DNA of 64,000 bases from positions 51,738,028-51,802,027 of the forward strand of contig NC_087062.1 of NCBI RefSeq assembly GCF_963678635.1, in the 5' to 3' direction. Source of the DNA: Symsagittifera roscoffensis (taxonomy: Eukaryota > Xenacoelomorpha > Acoela > Convolutidae). This document shows, piece by piece, positions 24,435 through 38,990 of this stretch (its first letter is position 1; the number at the start of each line of letters is the position of its first letter). The position numbers and the translations under genes are program-made. A model generated the notes under the pieces. It was given only the letters and a program-made list of their open reading frames with translations. It was not told where the DNA came from and searched no databases.

Positions 24435-25183
24435 TTTATAGAACAGAAAGTTCAGAAATTTTGTGGAAAGTCTTTGATTCAACAACCTAAAACAAAAAAC
24501 CAAATAATTCATGCCTTGTTTTTGAATGTTAAAGAAAAGATTGGGAAATTGAACCGTATTTCTTTTTGAAATGAATCATGCAAACAATTTTTGTGCTTAA
24601 TTTTATATTTTTGGCTTTGAACTCGACTGACAGTAATTGGGCAAGATCGAAGTTGGTATATGATTAATCTTTTTTGAAATCAATTTTATAGAACAGAAAA
24701 ATCAGAAATTTTGTGGAAAGTCTTTGATTCAACAACCTAAAACAAAAAACCAAATAATTCATGCCTTGTTTTTGAATGTTAAAGAAAAGATTGGGAAATT
24801 GAATCGTATTTCTTTTTCAAATGAATCATGCAAACAATTTTTGTGCTTAATTTAATATTTTTGGCTTTGAACTCGACTGACAGTAATTGGGCAAGATCGA
24901 AGTTGGTATATAGTAAATCTTTTTTGAAATCAATTTTATAGAACAGAAAGTTCAGAAATTTTGTGGAAAGTTTTTGATTCAACGACCTAAAACTAAAAAC
25001 CAAATAATTCATGCCTTGTTTTTGAATGGTAAAGAAAAGATTGGGAAATTGAATCGTATTTCTTTTTGAATTGAATCATGCAAACAATTTTTGTGCTTAA
25101 TTTTGTATTTTTGGCTTTGAACTCGACTGACAGTAATTGGGCAAGATCGAAGTTGGTATATAGTAAATCTTTTTTGAAATCAT
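24435..25183. repeat. Three tandem copies of a 250-bp unit
   Basis: 'tttatagaacagaaa' occurs at 24435, 24685 and 24935, so the period is 250 bp. Copies are nearly identical, down to 'cagtaattgggcaagatcgaagttggtatat'. Short minus-strand frames inside (24779-25012 and 24993-25190) are similar to each other only because the DNA is repeated; 250 is not a multiple of three. Confidence 0.9.
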
Positions 25184-25379
25184 ACCGCAATGTTTCCTAA
25201 TTTAGGTTTTATCGTCTGTATGTGTTGAAAAAATTTCCTGTTGGCATCTATAATGGCACCAAAGAACTTACAATAGGGTTCAGGTGTATAATAATTATCA
25301 AGAATATTGAAAACAGATTAGAAACTCTTCTCTTCAAAACTTACTAAGTCCTCGAAACTTTAGGAATAACAAGGTATAA

Positions 25380-25960
25380 TGAGACTTATCACACTTCTAA
25401 GCAGCCAGCTGAAGCAAAGTCTTCGAGAGAACAATGTACGCTCGATCTTAACATTTTTTAACAATTGACAAGGATTTATTATAAGCAATTATGATTTCCA
25501 CAAAAATTCGCAAGCATAGATGCTTTAACTGAAATGAAAGACAAACTAAGTACTAATACAGTTAAAGATATACCATGTAGCTATTTCATAAAAGCATGAG
25601 ACATTTATTACTAAGGTTTTTTTTATTTTAAGGCAAGAAAAAAGGTTGTTTTTTGTCTATTAATAAAAAGTTGGGATTATTCCGGCCTGAATAATAAACT
25701 ATATGATACGATCAAAGCACCAGATGGATACCGAGCACTGAAACAAGCATATCAATTATTACCGTGGAGCACTTAATGTATCTACTTTTTGATGTACTTT
25801 TCATGAAGTTTTAGAGATCAAAATTAGCTTGAAAGCTTATCAGTCTACAGGAATTGGCGGGTTAAGTAATTGGTTTTTTATAAGAAAAGGATACAGTGGC
25901 TCCCTAACTTGCGTTTTTGATAAAACTTTCACTTGAATCTGAGAAAAACCTCACGCTCCT
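25380..25960 (+). repeat. LINE-derived satellite unit in inverted orientation
   Basis: Landmarks of the macrosatellite appear here as reverse complements of the copies at 26000-42480: 'cttcgagagaacaatgtacgctcga' (about 25420), 'attccggcctga', 'catgaagttttagag' and 'tctacaggaattggcgg'. On the plus strand this gives the STGI-type RT motif. Orientation flips near 25960-26000, so the two outermost units form an imperfect palindrome. Confidence 0.7.
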
Positions 25961-28639
25961 TTAAAAATCTGTTTGTTGACTTCAATGCAAAAAATCATCA
26001 GTAACAAGTGTCTCTTGCTGTAATGAAATAGCTACACTACAAATTTTATTGTTTTAAAGTTTAGCTTCTTTCATTTCAACTACAGTGCAGTGCTATGGCT
26101 GCGAAGTTTTGTCAAAATCCATATTGACCGACACAAAACAAATACAAGTTTTCAAATTACGCAAAAAATCGAGCGCACATTGCTCTCTCAAAGACTTTCC
26201 TAAAGCTACTTAGAAGTAATATAGGTCTAAAATTAGTCATGTCAAACTTGCCACCAGATTTATGAATTCGGGAGCATAGGAAACTTTCCCGATTCAAACG
26301 AGAGGTTTATCAAATAAGCAAGATAGGGAGCCATTATGTATACGTTCTCAATCAAACACAAGTTATTTTCTCCGTCAATTCCTGTAGAAGGCTTAGCTTT
26401 CAAATTTTTTTTATAAATTCTTAAACGTCATGAAAAATACGCTAAAAAAGTAGATACATTGAGTGCTTTTCCGTATTTACTGCAATACTTGTTAAGTGCT
26501 CGTTAAGTGATCTTTTGCTCTGATCGTTTTTTAGAATTCATTTGAGGCCGGAACAATCGCATAGACCAATAATTCTTCTATAGACAAAAAACAACCTTTT
26601 TGTTGCCCTAAATACCAGAAAAACGTCAGTAAAAAGCATCTGTTGCTGTAATGAAAGAGATACACTATATCTTTGATTGTTTTTCATTTCAGCTACAGCG
26701 TCTATAGTTGCAAATTTTTGTCGTTATCCTTAATGCAGAACACAGAACACTATGTTTTCACAAAAAAGTCGAGCGTATTTGAATCTCTCAAAGATTTTGC
26801 TCAAGCTACTTAGGATTGATTTTTAATGTACGAAGGATTTAGACCAATGAGCTGTTACAAGAATTCACAAAATTAGGATTCGCAAAACTCAAAAAAAAAT
26901 TTTCAAAAAACCCTATCTTACTCAAATTATTTGGAAAGAGAAAGAACAGATCTGCATAACTCCATCGATACACATAAATTGTGCATTTTACTTGAAAGAA
27001 GTCTTTGATTTAATGGATTGATATAATTTGGCTGTACATGTTGACTGTTTCGATCAGTAAATTTTTTAGCGCATCGATTTATAATATATCGCATTTTGGG
27101 TCTCAATTGGACACATTAGTCTTGGTTTAATTTGTAAAGCAAGAGATTGTTGATTAAAGATAGGAGGGGAAAAAATTTTTTTCAATCAGACCAAAATTAT
27201 GAAAACAAAACATTTCAGTCAAGGAAAAGAAGAATGAGCTGACAAAATACTATTAAACATGTCCTGAAATTCAAAAACCTGCACTTTTTATAAATCCTGG
27301 AATAAAAAAATTCTCAGCTTATCTTGAAGCAAAAAACCAACAGTTTAAGCAAATCGGGAATCAAACAAAGAGAAGATTTCACGATTGTTAGACAAAGAGC
27401 TAGCCTGGAAACTTCCAATTTGATAAATATTGCTTTTTCGCAAGCGTTAAAAAAACGAACTTAACTTCTTACATAGAGCATACTAAAAAGACCTTTCATC
27501 TTGAATTTCAAAAGTGTTTTAAGCAAGGCCTTTTTTCATATAATTGAAACTATTTGAAAAAAAAAACTGATTCCAAGTGATACTTGTTTATTTTGCTGAG
27601 AAAACTAAAATCCCAATTTCAAAGTGATATAGCATTTGCGTTTCTTCACGATATATTTACTTTCCAGCTTAGAAAGCGTAACTTTGCTTACTTCCAGCAA
27701 ATGAATTTAAATAAAAAGAAATTAAAACTCATGAAGCTCAAACAAAAAGTTACTAATTTTGAAATTTCTCCTTTAAAAAATCGACCCGATCTGCGTCTTC
27801 GTGATTTCACTAGCTTCATTGACATTTCAAAACATTCCTTTATGATCATATGACTTCAATATACTATCTGTGGTTTTAGTTTACTATCTTCGAAAGTGAG
27901 ATAATAACATAAAACAAATGAAGTTTTTCATAACACCCATGATATCGATCGTTCATTGCTCTCTCGAAGATTTAGCCCAGTTATTCACAATCCATTTAGC
28001 TCTAATACTATTCATGTCGAATTTCTGCAAGACTTATGACGCGGAGGCACTATTGAATTTTCAATAGCATTGAAAACGTTCTAGAAGCAAATGAAAGCTT
28101 CATCAAACATGCAAGGTAGGGAGCTTCTATGTAATCGTTCTTAATCAAAAGCAAAATAATCTCACTGTCAATTCCTGTAGAATGCTTAAGCTTTCAAAGT
28201 ATTTGAAAAGTTTTAAACTTCAAGAAAAAAAAACGTCAAAAATAGGTACATTGACTGCTCTTCAGTATCAACTGAAACGCTTGTTTAAGTGCTTGCTACA
28301 TATCTGTTGCTCTGATTGTATTTTTAAAGAATCCATATGAGGCCAGAAGAATTGCGTAGACCCAATAAATCTTCTATAGGCGAAACAAAAACTTTTTGTT
28401 CTCTTAATTACCAAAAAAACGTAACTAACAAGCGTCTCCTGAAGTAATGAAATAGCTAAACTATAACTTTAATCGTTTTTCAACTACGGCGCCTATGGCT
28501 GCGAAGTTTTGTCAAAATCCATATTGCCCAACATAACAAATTACAGTTTTCAAAGTACGCAAAAAATCGAGCGCCCATTGCTCTCTCAAAGACTTTCCTA
28601 AAGCTACTTAGAAGTAACATAGGTCTAAAATTAGTCATG

Positions 28640-31600
28640 TCAAACTTGCCACCAGATTTATGAATTCGGGAGCATAGGAAACTTTCCCGATTCAAACGAG
28701 AGGATTATCAAATAAGCAAGATAGGGAGCCATTATCTCAATCAAACACAAGTTACTTTTTCCGTCAACTCCTGTAGAAGGCTTAGCTTTCAATTTTTTTT
28801 TATAAATTCTTAAACTTCATGAAAAATACGTTAAAAAAATAGATACATTGAGTGCTCTTCCGTATTTACTGCAATGCTTGTTTAACTGCTCGCTATAGAT
28901 CTTTTGCTCTGATCGTATTTTAGAATTCATTTGAGGCCGGAACAATCGCATAGACCAATAATTCTTCTATAGACAAAAAAAACTTTTTGTTGCCCTAAAT
29001 ACCAGAAAAACGTCAGTAACAAGCATCTGTTGCTGTAATGAAAATGATACACTGTATCTTTGATTGTTTTTCATTTCAGCTACAGCGTCTATAGTTGCAA
29101 ATTTTTGTCGTTATCCTTAATGCAGAACACAGAACACTAAGTTTTCACAAAAAAGTCGAGCGTATTTGGATCTCTCAATGATTTTGCACAAGCTACTTAG
29201 GATTGATTTTTAACGTACGAAGGATTTAGATCAATGAGCTGTAACAAGAATTCGCAAAATTGGGATTCAAAAAACTCAAAAAAAAATGTCAAAAAGCCCT
29301 ATCTTACTCAAATTATTTGGAAAGAGAAAGAACTGAACTGCATAACACCATCGATGCACACAAAATGTGCATTTTACTTGAAAGAAGTCTTTGATTTATA
29401 AGATTGATTTAATTTAGCTGTACATGTTGATTGTTTCGATCCGTTAAAGAAAAGATTCCACGATCGTTAGACAAAGAGCTAGCCTGGAAACTTCCAAATT
29501 GATAAACATTGCTTTTTCGCAAGCGTTAAAAAAACGAACTAAACTTCTTATTTAGAGCATACTAAAAAGACATTTCATCTTGAATTTCAAAAGTGTTTTA
29601 AGCAAGGCCTTTATTTCTTATAATTGAAACTATTTGATAAATTTGATTCCAAATGATACTCGTTTATTTTGCTGAGAAAACTAAAATCCCAATTTCAAAG
29701 TGATATAACATTTGCGTTTCTTCACGATAAATTTACTTTCCAGATTAGAAAGCGTAATTTTGCTTACTTCCAGGAAATTAATTTAAAGCTCAAACAAAAG
29801 TTGCTAATTGTGAAATTTCTTCTTTAAAAAATCAAACCGACCTAAATATGCGTCTTCGTGATTTCATTAGCTTCATTGACATTTCAAAACATTCCTTTTT
29901 GATCATATGACTTCAATATACTACCTGTGATTTTAGTTTACTATCTTCGAAAGTGAGATAATAACATAAAACAAATGAAGTTTTTCATAACACCCATGAT
30001 ATCGATCACTCATTGCTCTCTCGAAGATTTAGCACAGCTATTCAGAATCCATATAGCTCTACAACTATTCATGTCAAATTTCTGCAAGACTTATGACGCG
30101 GAGGCACTATTGAACTTTCAAAAGCATAGAAAACGTTCTAGAAGCAAATGAAAGCTTCATCAAACATGCAAGGTAGGGAGCTTCTATGTAGACGTTCTTA
30201 ATCAAAAACAATTTCACCGTCAATTCCTGTAGAATGCTTAAGCTTTCAAAGTATTTGAAAACATTTAAAATTCATGAAAAAGAAACGTCAAAAAATAGGT
30301 ACATTAACTGCTCTTTAGTATCAACTGAAACGCTTGTTTAAGTGCTTGCAACAGATCTGTTGCTCTGATTGTATTTTTGAAGAATTCATGAGGCCAGAAT
30401 AATAGCATAGACCCAATAAATCTTCTATAGGCGAAACAAAAACTTTTTGTTCTCTTAATTACCAAACAAAACGTAAGTAACAAGCGTCTCCTGCAGTAAT
30501 GAAATAGCTACACTATAACTTTTATCGTTTTAAAGTTTAGCTTCTTTCATTTCAACTACAGCGCCTATGGCTGCGAAGTTTTGTCAAAATCCATATTGCG
30601 CAACACAAAACAAATAGAAGTTTTTCAAATTACGCAGAAAATCGAGCGCACATTGCTCTCTCAAAGACTTTCCTAAAGCTACTTAGAAGTAATATAGGTC
30701 TAAAATTAGTCATCTCAAACTTGCCACCAGATTTATGAATTCGGGAGCATAGGAAACTTTCCCGATTCAAACGAGAGGATTATCAAATAAGCAAGATAGG
30801 GAGCCATTATCTCAATCAAACACAAGTTACTTTTTCCGTCAACTCCTGTAGAAGGCTTAGCTTTCAATTTTTTTTTATAAATTCTTAAACTTCATGAAAA
30901 ATACGTTAAAAAAATAGATACATTGAGTGCTCTTCCGTATTTACTGCAATGCTTGTTTAACTGCTCGCTATAGATCTTTTGCTCTGATCGTATTTTAGAA
31001 TTCATTTGAGGCCGGAACAATCGCATAGACCAATAATTCTTCTATAGACAAAAAAAACTTTTTGTTGCCCTAAATACCAGAAAAACGTCAGTAACAAGCA
31101 TCTGTTGCTGTAATGAAAATGATACACTGTATCTTTGATTGTTTTTCATTTCAGCTACAGCGTCTATAGTTGCAAATTTTTGTCGTTATCCTTAATGCAG
31201 AACACAGAACACTAAGTTTTCACAAAAAAGTCGAGCGTATTTGGATCTCTCAATGATTTTGCACAAGCTACTTAGGATTGATTTTTAACGTACGAAGGAT
31301 TTAGATCAATGAGCTGTAACAAGAATTCGCAAAATTGGGATTCAAAAAACTCAAAAAAAAATGTCAAAAAGCCCTATCTTACTCAAATTATTTGGAAAGA
31401 GAAAGAACTGAACTGCATAACACCATCGATGCACACAAAATGTGCATTTTACTTGAAAGAAGTCTTTGATTTATAAGATTGATTTAATTTAGCTGTACAT
31501 GTTGATTGTTTCGATCCGTTAAAGAAAAGATTCCACGATCGTTAGACAAAGAGCTAGCCTGGAAACTTCCAAATTGATAAACATTGCTTTTTCGCAAGCG

Positions 31601-32830
31601 TTAAAAAAACGAACTAAACTTCTTATTTAGAGCATACTAAAAAGACATTTCATCTTGAATTTCAAAAGTGTTTTAAGCAAGGCCTTTATTTCTTATAATT
31701 GAAACTATTTGATAAATTTGATTCCAAATGATACTCGTTTATTTTGCTGAGAAAACTAAAATCCCAATTTCAAAGTGATATAACATTTGCGTTTCTTCAC
31801 GATAAATTTACTTTCCAGATTAGAAAGCGTAATTTTGCTTACTTCCAGGAAATTAATTTAAAGCTCAAACAAAAGTTGCTAATTGTGAAATTTCTTCTTT
31901 AAAAAATCAAACCGACCTAAATATGCGTCTTCGTGATTTCATTAGCTTCATTGACATTTCAAAACATTCCTTTTTGATCATATGACTTCAATATACTACC
32001 TGTGATTTTAGTTTACTATCTTCGAAAGTGAGATAATAACATAAAACAAATGAAGTTTTTCATAACACCCATGATATCGATCACTCATTGCTCTCTCGAA
32101 GATTTAGCACAGCTATTCAGAATCCATATAGCTCTACAACTATTCATGTCAAATTTCTGCAAGACTTATGACGCGGAGGCACTATTGAACTTTCAAAAGC
32201 ATAGAAAACGTTCTAGAAGCAAATGAAAGCTTCATCAAACATGCAAGGTAGGGAGCTTCTATGTAGACGTTCTTAATCAAAAACAATTTCACCGTCAATT
32301 CCTGTAGAATGCTTAAGCTTTCAAAGTATTTGAAAACATTTAAAATTCATGAAAAAGAAACGTCAAAAAATAGGTACATTAACTGCTCTTTAGTATCAAC
32401 TGAAACGCTTGTTTAAGTGCTTGCAACAGATCTGTTGCTCTGATTGTATTTTTGAAGAATTCATGAGGCCAGAATAATAGCATAGACCCAATAAATCTTC
32501 TATAGGCGAAACAAAAACTTTTTGTTCTCTTAATTACCAAACAAAACGTAAGTAACAAGCGTCTCCTGCAGTAATGAAATAGCTACACTATAACTTTTAT
32601 CGTTTTAAAGTTTAGCTTCTTTCATTTCAACTACAGCGCCTATGGCTGCGAAGTTTTGTCAAAATCCATATTGCGCAACACAAAACAAATAAAAGTTTTT
32701 CAAATTACGCAGAAAATCGAGCGCACATTGCTCTCTCAAAGACTTTCCTAAAGCTACTTAGAAGTAATATAGGTCTAAAATTAGTCATCTCAAACTTGCC
32801 ACCAGATTTATGAATTCGGGAGCATAGGAA
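28640..32830. repeat. Two nearly identical 2,075-bp higher-order units
   Basis: Offset is 2,075 bp throughout (for example the ATGAAG word at 29975 and 32050, and 'gatactcgtt' at 29655 and 31730). I saw only a few differences between the two copies, whereas the neighbouring higher-order units (27919 to 29975 and 32050 to 34368) are clearly diverged. This marks the youngest amplification step of the array, or an assembly duplication. Confidence 0.85.
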
Positions 32831-35800
32831 ACTTTCCCGATTCAAATGAGGGGTTTATCAAATAAGCAAGATAGGGAGCCATTATATATACGTTCTCAAC
32901 CAAACACAAGTTACTTTCTCCGTCAATTCCTGTAGAAGGCTTAGCTTTCAAATTTTTTATAAATTCTTAAACTTCATGAAAAATACGTTAAAAAAATAGA
33001 TACATTGAGTGCTCTTCCGTATTTACTGCAATACTTGTTTAACTGCTCGCTATGGATCTTTTGCTCTGATCGTATTTTAGAATTCATTTGAGGCCGGAAC
33101 AATCGCATAGACCAACAATTCTTCTATAGACAAAAAACAACCTTTTTGTTGCCCTAAATACCAGGAAAACGTCAGTAACAAGCATCTGTTGCTGTAATGA
33201 AAGAGATACACTATATCTTTGATTGTTTTTCATTTCAGCTAAAGGCGTCTATAGTTGCAAATTTTTGTCGTTATCCTTAATGCAGAACACAGAACACTGA
33301 GTTTTCACAAAAAAGTCGAGCGTATTTGGATCTCTCAAAGATTTTGCACAAGCTACTTAGGATTGATTTTTAGCGTACGAAGGATTTAGACCAATGAGCT
33401 GTTACAAAAATTCGCAAAAATGGGATTCGCAAAACTCAAAAAAAAATGTCAAAAAACCCTATCTTACTCAAATTATTTGGAAAGAGAAAGAACAGATCTG
33501 CATAACTCCATCGATGCACATAAATTGTACATTTTACTTGAAAGTCTTTGATTTATAAGATTGATTTAATTTAGCTGTACATGTTGATTGTTTCGATCAG
33601 TAAAATTTTTAGCGCATCGATTTATAATGGATCGCATTTTGGGTCTCAATTGGACGCATTAGTCTTGGTTGAATTTGTAAAGGAAGAGATTGTTGATTAA
33701 AGATAGGAGGGAAAAAAATGTTTTTCAATCAGACCAAAATTATGAAAAAACATTTCAGTCAAGGAAAAGAAGAATGAGCTGACAAAACACTATTAGAAAT
33801 GTCCAAAACTTCCTGAAGTTCAAAAAACCTGCACTTTTTATAAATCCTGGAATAGAAAATTCTCAGCTTATCTTGAAGCAAAAAACCAACAGTTTAAGCA
33901 AATCGGGAATCAAACAAAGAAAAGATTTCACGATTGTTAGACAAAGAGCTAGCCTGGAAACTTCCAATTTGATAAACATTGCTTTTTCGCAAGCGTTAAA
34001 AAACGAACTAAACTTCCTACATAGAGCATACTAAAAAGACCTTTTATCTTGAATTTCAAAGGTGTTTCAAGCAAGGCCTTTATTTCATATAATTGAAACT
34101 ATTTGAAAAAAAACTGATTCCAAGTGATACTTGTTTATTTTGCTGAGAATTTTATTTATTTATTTATTTCCAGCAAATGAATTTAAAAGAAACGAAATTA
34201 AAACTCATGAAGCTCAAACAAAAATTGCTAATTTTGAAATTTCTCCTTTAAAAAATCAAACCGACCTAAAAATGCGTCTTCGTGATTTCATTAGCTTCAT
34301 TGACATTTCAAAACTATCTGTGGTTTCAGTTTAAAATCTTCGAAAGTGAGATAATAACATAATACAAATGAAGTTTTTCATAACACCCATGATATCGATC
34401 ATTCATTGCTCTCTCGAAGATTTAGCACAGCTATTCAGAATCCATATAGCTCTACAACTATTCATGTCAAATTTCTGCAAGACTTATGACGCGGAGGCAC
34501 TATTGAATTTTCAAAAGCATAGAAAACATTCTAGAAGCAAATGGAAGCTTCATCAAACATGCAAAGTAGGGAGCTTCTATGTAGACGTTCTTAATCAAAA
34601 ACAAATTAATTTCACCGTCAATTCCTGTAGAATGCTTAAGCTTTCAAAGTATTTGAAAACTTTTAAACTTCATGAAAAAAAACGTCAAAAAATAGGTACA
34701 TTAACTGCTCTTTAGTATCAACTGAAACGCTTGTTTAATTGCTTGCAACAGATCTGTTGCTCTGATTGTATTTTTGAAGAATTCATATGAGGCCGGAATA
34801 ATCGCATAGACCCAATAAATCTTCTATAGGCGAAACAAAAACTTTTTGTTCTCTTAATTACCAAAAAAACGTAAGTAACAAGCGTCTCCTGCAGTAATGA
34901 AATAGCTACACTATAACTTTTATCGTTTCAAAGTTTAGCTTCTTTCATTTCAACTACAGCGCCTATGGCTGCGAAGTTTTGTCAAAATCCATATTGCGCA
35001 ACACAAAACAAATAAAAGTTTTTCAAATTACGCAGAAAATCGAGCGCACATTGCTCTCTCAAAGGCTTTCCTAAAGCTACTTAGAAGTAATATAGGTCTA
35101 AAATTAGTCATCTCAAACTTGCCACCAGATTTATGAATTCGGGAGCATAGGAAACTTTCCCGATTCAAATGAGAGGTTTATCAAATAAGCAAGAGAGGGA
35201 GCCATTATGTATACGTTCTCAATCAAACACAAGTTACTTTCTCCGTCAATTCCTGTAGAAGGCTTAACTTTCAAATTTTTTATAAATTCTTAAACTTCAT
35301 GAAAAATACGTTAAAAAATAGATACATTGAGTGCTCTTCCGTATTTACTGGAATACTTGTTTAACTGCTCGCTATAGATCTTTTGCTCTGATCGTATTTT
35401 AGAATTCATTTGAGGCCGGAACAATCGCATAGACCAATAATTCTTCTATAGACAAAAAAGAACCTTTTTGTTGCCCTAAATACCAGAAAAACGTCAGTAA
35501 CAAGCATCTGTTGCTGTAATGAAAGAGATACACTATACCTTTGCTTGTTTTTCATTTCAGCTACAGCGTCTATAGTTGCAAATTTTTGTCGTTCTCCTTA
35601 ATGCAGAACACAGAACACTAAGTTTTCAAAAAAAAGTCGAGCGTATATGGCTCTCTAAGACTTTGCTAAAGCTACTTAGGATTGATTTAAGTCTAAAAAT
35701 TTTCTTGTCAAATCTGCAGCCAGATTTCAGAACTGCATAAACTTGAATTTTTTGATAGCATATGAAACTTTCCAGATTCAAAGGAGATGTTTATCCAAAG

Positions 35801-38800
35801 GAGCTACCATTTATACGATTTAAATCCAAAACAAATTACTTGCTCCGTCAAATCCAATAGAAGGCTTACCTTTCAAATTTTCTGTATCTCTAAAACTTCA
35901 TGAAAACTACATTAAAAAATAAGTACATTGAGTACAGCAATACAGCAAACGCATATATCGGTGCTCGGTATCAATCTGTTCCTCTGATCGTATTTTAAAA
36001 CTCGTTAGTGAGGCCGGAATAAGCGCAAACACACAAAAAATATTTATTAACAAAAACATACCTTTTAGTTGCTTTAAAACCCAAGAAAAACGTCAGTAAC
36101 CAGTACCTCATAATTAAAGTTCATCACTTTGTGAAAAAATTATGCAAGAGAACTTTAATGCACGAAGGATTTAGACCAATGAGCTGTTAGAAGAATTAGC
36201 AAAAATTAAAAAAAAATTTGAAAACCCTGATATCAAAACGTCAATCTAACTCAAATTAATTGGAAAGAGAAAGAACAGATCTGCATAACTCCATCGATGC
36301 ACTTTATAATGGAATGCATTTTGGGTCTCAATTGGAAGCATTAGTCTTGGTTTAATGTGTAAACGAAGAGCCTGATTGTTGACTAGAGATAGGAGGGTCA
36401 AATGTTTTTGAATCAGACCAATATTAAGAAAACAAAACAATTCAGTCAAGAAAAAGAAGAATGAGCTGACAAAACACTGTTAAAAATGTCCAAAACTTCC
36501 TGAAATTCCAAAAAACCTGCACTTTTTATAAATCTTTGAATAGAAATTTCTCAGCTTATCCTGAAGCATAAGACCACCAGTTTAAGCTAATTGGGATTCA
36601 AACAAAGAAAAGATTCAGCGATTGTTAGACAAAGAGCTAGCCTGAAAAAAAGCAATTTGATAACATTGCTTTTCGAAAGCGTAATAAAAATCGAACTCAA
36701 CTTTTTACATATAGCATCTAAAACCATCTCATCTAGAATTTCAAAAGTGTTTTATGCAAGGCCTTTTTTCATATAATTGAAACTATTTGATAAAAACTAA
36801 TTCTAAATGATACTTGTTTATTTTGCTGAGAAAACTAAAAACCCACTTTGAAAGCGATATGGCATCTGCGTTTCTTCATGATAATTTTACTTTAGTGATT
36901 AGAAAGCATAATTTTGCTTCGTTCCAGCAAATGAATTTGAATGGAAAGAAAATAAAACTCATGAAGCTCAAACAAAAAGTTGCTATTTTTGAAATTTTTC
37001 CTCAATAATCAACCCGACCTAAATGTGCGTCTTTGTGATTTCAATAGCTTCATTGACATTTCAAAACATTCCTTTATGATCATATGACTTGAATATGCTA
37101 TCTGTGGTATTAGTTAACTATCTTCGAAAGTGAGACACCAACATAAAATGAAGGAAATTTTTCATAACAATCATGATATCGATCGCACATTGCTCTCTCG
37201 AAGACTTAGCATCGCTATTCAGAAGCCATATTGTTCTGTAACTGTTCATGTCAAATTTCTGCAACAAAACGCAAAAAATCGAGCTTACGTGGCTCTCTCA
37301 GAGACTTTGTTAAAGCTACTAAGAAGTGATATAATTCTTCAATTAGTCATGTCAAATTTTCCAGCAGATTTATGAGCTGGATAAAACTGATTTTTTCGGG
37401 AGCATAGAAAATTCTCCAGAATCAAATGAGAGGTATAGCAAAAACGCAAGGCATGGAGCCACAATTTATATGTTCTTAATCAAAAACAAAATACTTGCTC
37501 CGTCAATTCCGCTAGATTGTTTAGCTTTCAAAATATTCATATTTCTAAAACTTCATGAACAATACATCAAAAAAAAGAAACATTGCGTGCTTTTCAGTGT
37601 AATTTGCAACGCTTGATTCAGTGCTCGCTATAGATCTGTTACTCTGATCGTATTTTTTTAACTCATTTATGAGGCCGGAATAATCGCAAAGACCCAAAAA
37701 TAGGTCAAACAATAGGACAAAGACTCAAAGAAATAGGTACATTGAGTTATCTACAGGCAATAACTGAAACGCATGATTTAATGCTCGATATAAATCTTTT
37801 GCTCTGATCGTATTTTAAAACTCGTTAATGAGGCCGGAATAAGCGCAAACACAGTTTTTCATAGACAAAAAAAACCTTGTAGTTGCTTTAAAACCCAAGA
37901 AAAACGCCAATAACCAGTACCTCAAGCTTGAAGTTCATCTCTTTGCGAAAAAATTATGCAAGAGAACTTTAATGCACGAAGGATTTAGACCAATGAGCTG
38001 TTAGAAGAATTCACGACATCAAAAAAGGTACATTGAGTGCTCTTCAATATTATTCGAAACACTTGATTCAGAGCTTGGTATCAATCTGTTGATCTGATTG
38101 TGTCTCAAAATTCGTTCATGACGTCTGAAGAATTGCAAAAATCCAAAGCTTCATTTGGACTAAAAAAAAAACCTTTTTTCTGTACTGGAATCCAGGATAT
38201 GTGTCAGTAACAAGCGTTTCATTCTGTTAAGAAATAGTTATACAGCAGATCTTCGATTGTATTAAATCTTAGCTTGTCTTTCAATTCAGCTGAAGCGTCT
38301 ATAATTGCTCTCTTTTGTCCACATAGCTTATTAGATAACGTATTGATTTTTTTTAAAAAAAACCATGGAACGGAGCGTACAATGCTCTCTTAAAGACTTT
38401 GCTAAAGCTACTTAGAAACTATAATTGATCTACCATTTGTCATTTCAAAATTGCTACTAGATTTATGAACTGGATGAAGTTACTTTTTTCGGGAGCATAG
38501 AAAAATTTCCAGATTCAAATGAGAGGTTTATCAAAAACGCAAGGCAGGGAGCCACTTTATATACGTTCTTGATCATCAGCAAATTACTTGCATCGTCAAT
38601 TCCTGTAGAATATCAAGCTTTCAAGCTAGTTCTGATCTGAAAACACTTCAGGAAAAGTACATCAAAAAATAAACACATTTAGTACTCTTTCTTTAGTAAC
38701 AACTGATATGCTTGACTCAGTGATCGGTATTCATCTGTTTCTCTGACCCTTTTTAGAAATCATTAATTTGGCCGGACTAATCGCAAAGACCAAATATTTC

Positions 38801-38990
38801 TTATAGACAAAAAATCTTTTGCCTTAAATTGCAAAAATCGTCAGTAACACTTGTCTCTTGCTGTAATGAAATAGCTACGCTTCATCTTTGATTGTTTTAA
38901 ATCTTAGCTTGTCTTTCATTTCAGCTGCAGCGTCCCTTGTTAAAGTGCCGAACAAAAAACAAGTTTCAAAAATACTTATAAAATCGAGTG

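Noticed and set aside
34368-34715. 115-codon plus-strand frame in the satellite
   Set aside because: It is antisense to the LINE-derived coding frame, and the equivalent frames in sister monomers are broken at different points.
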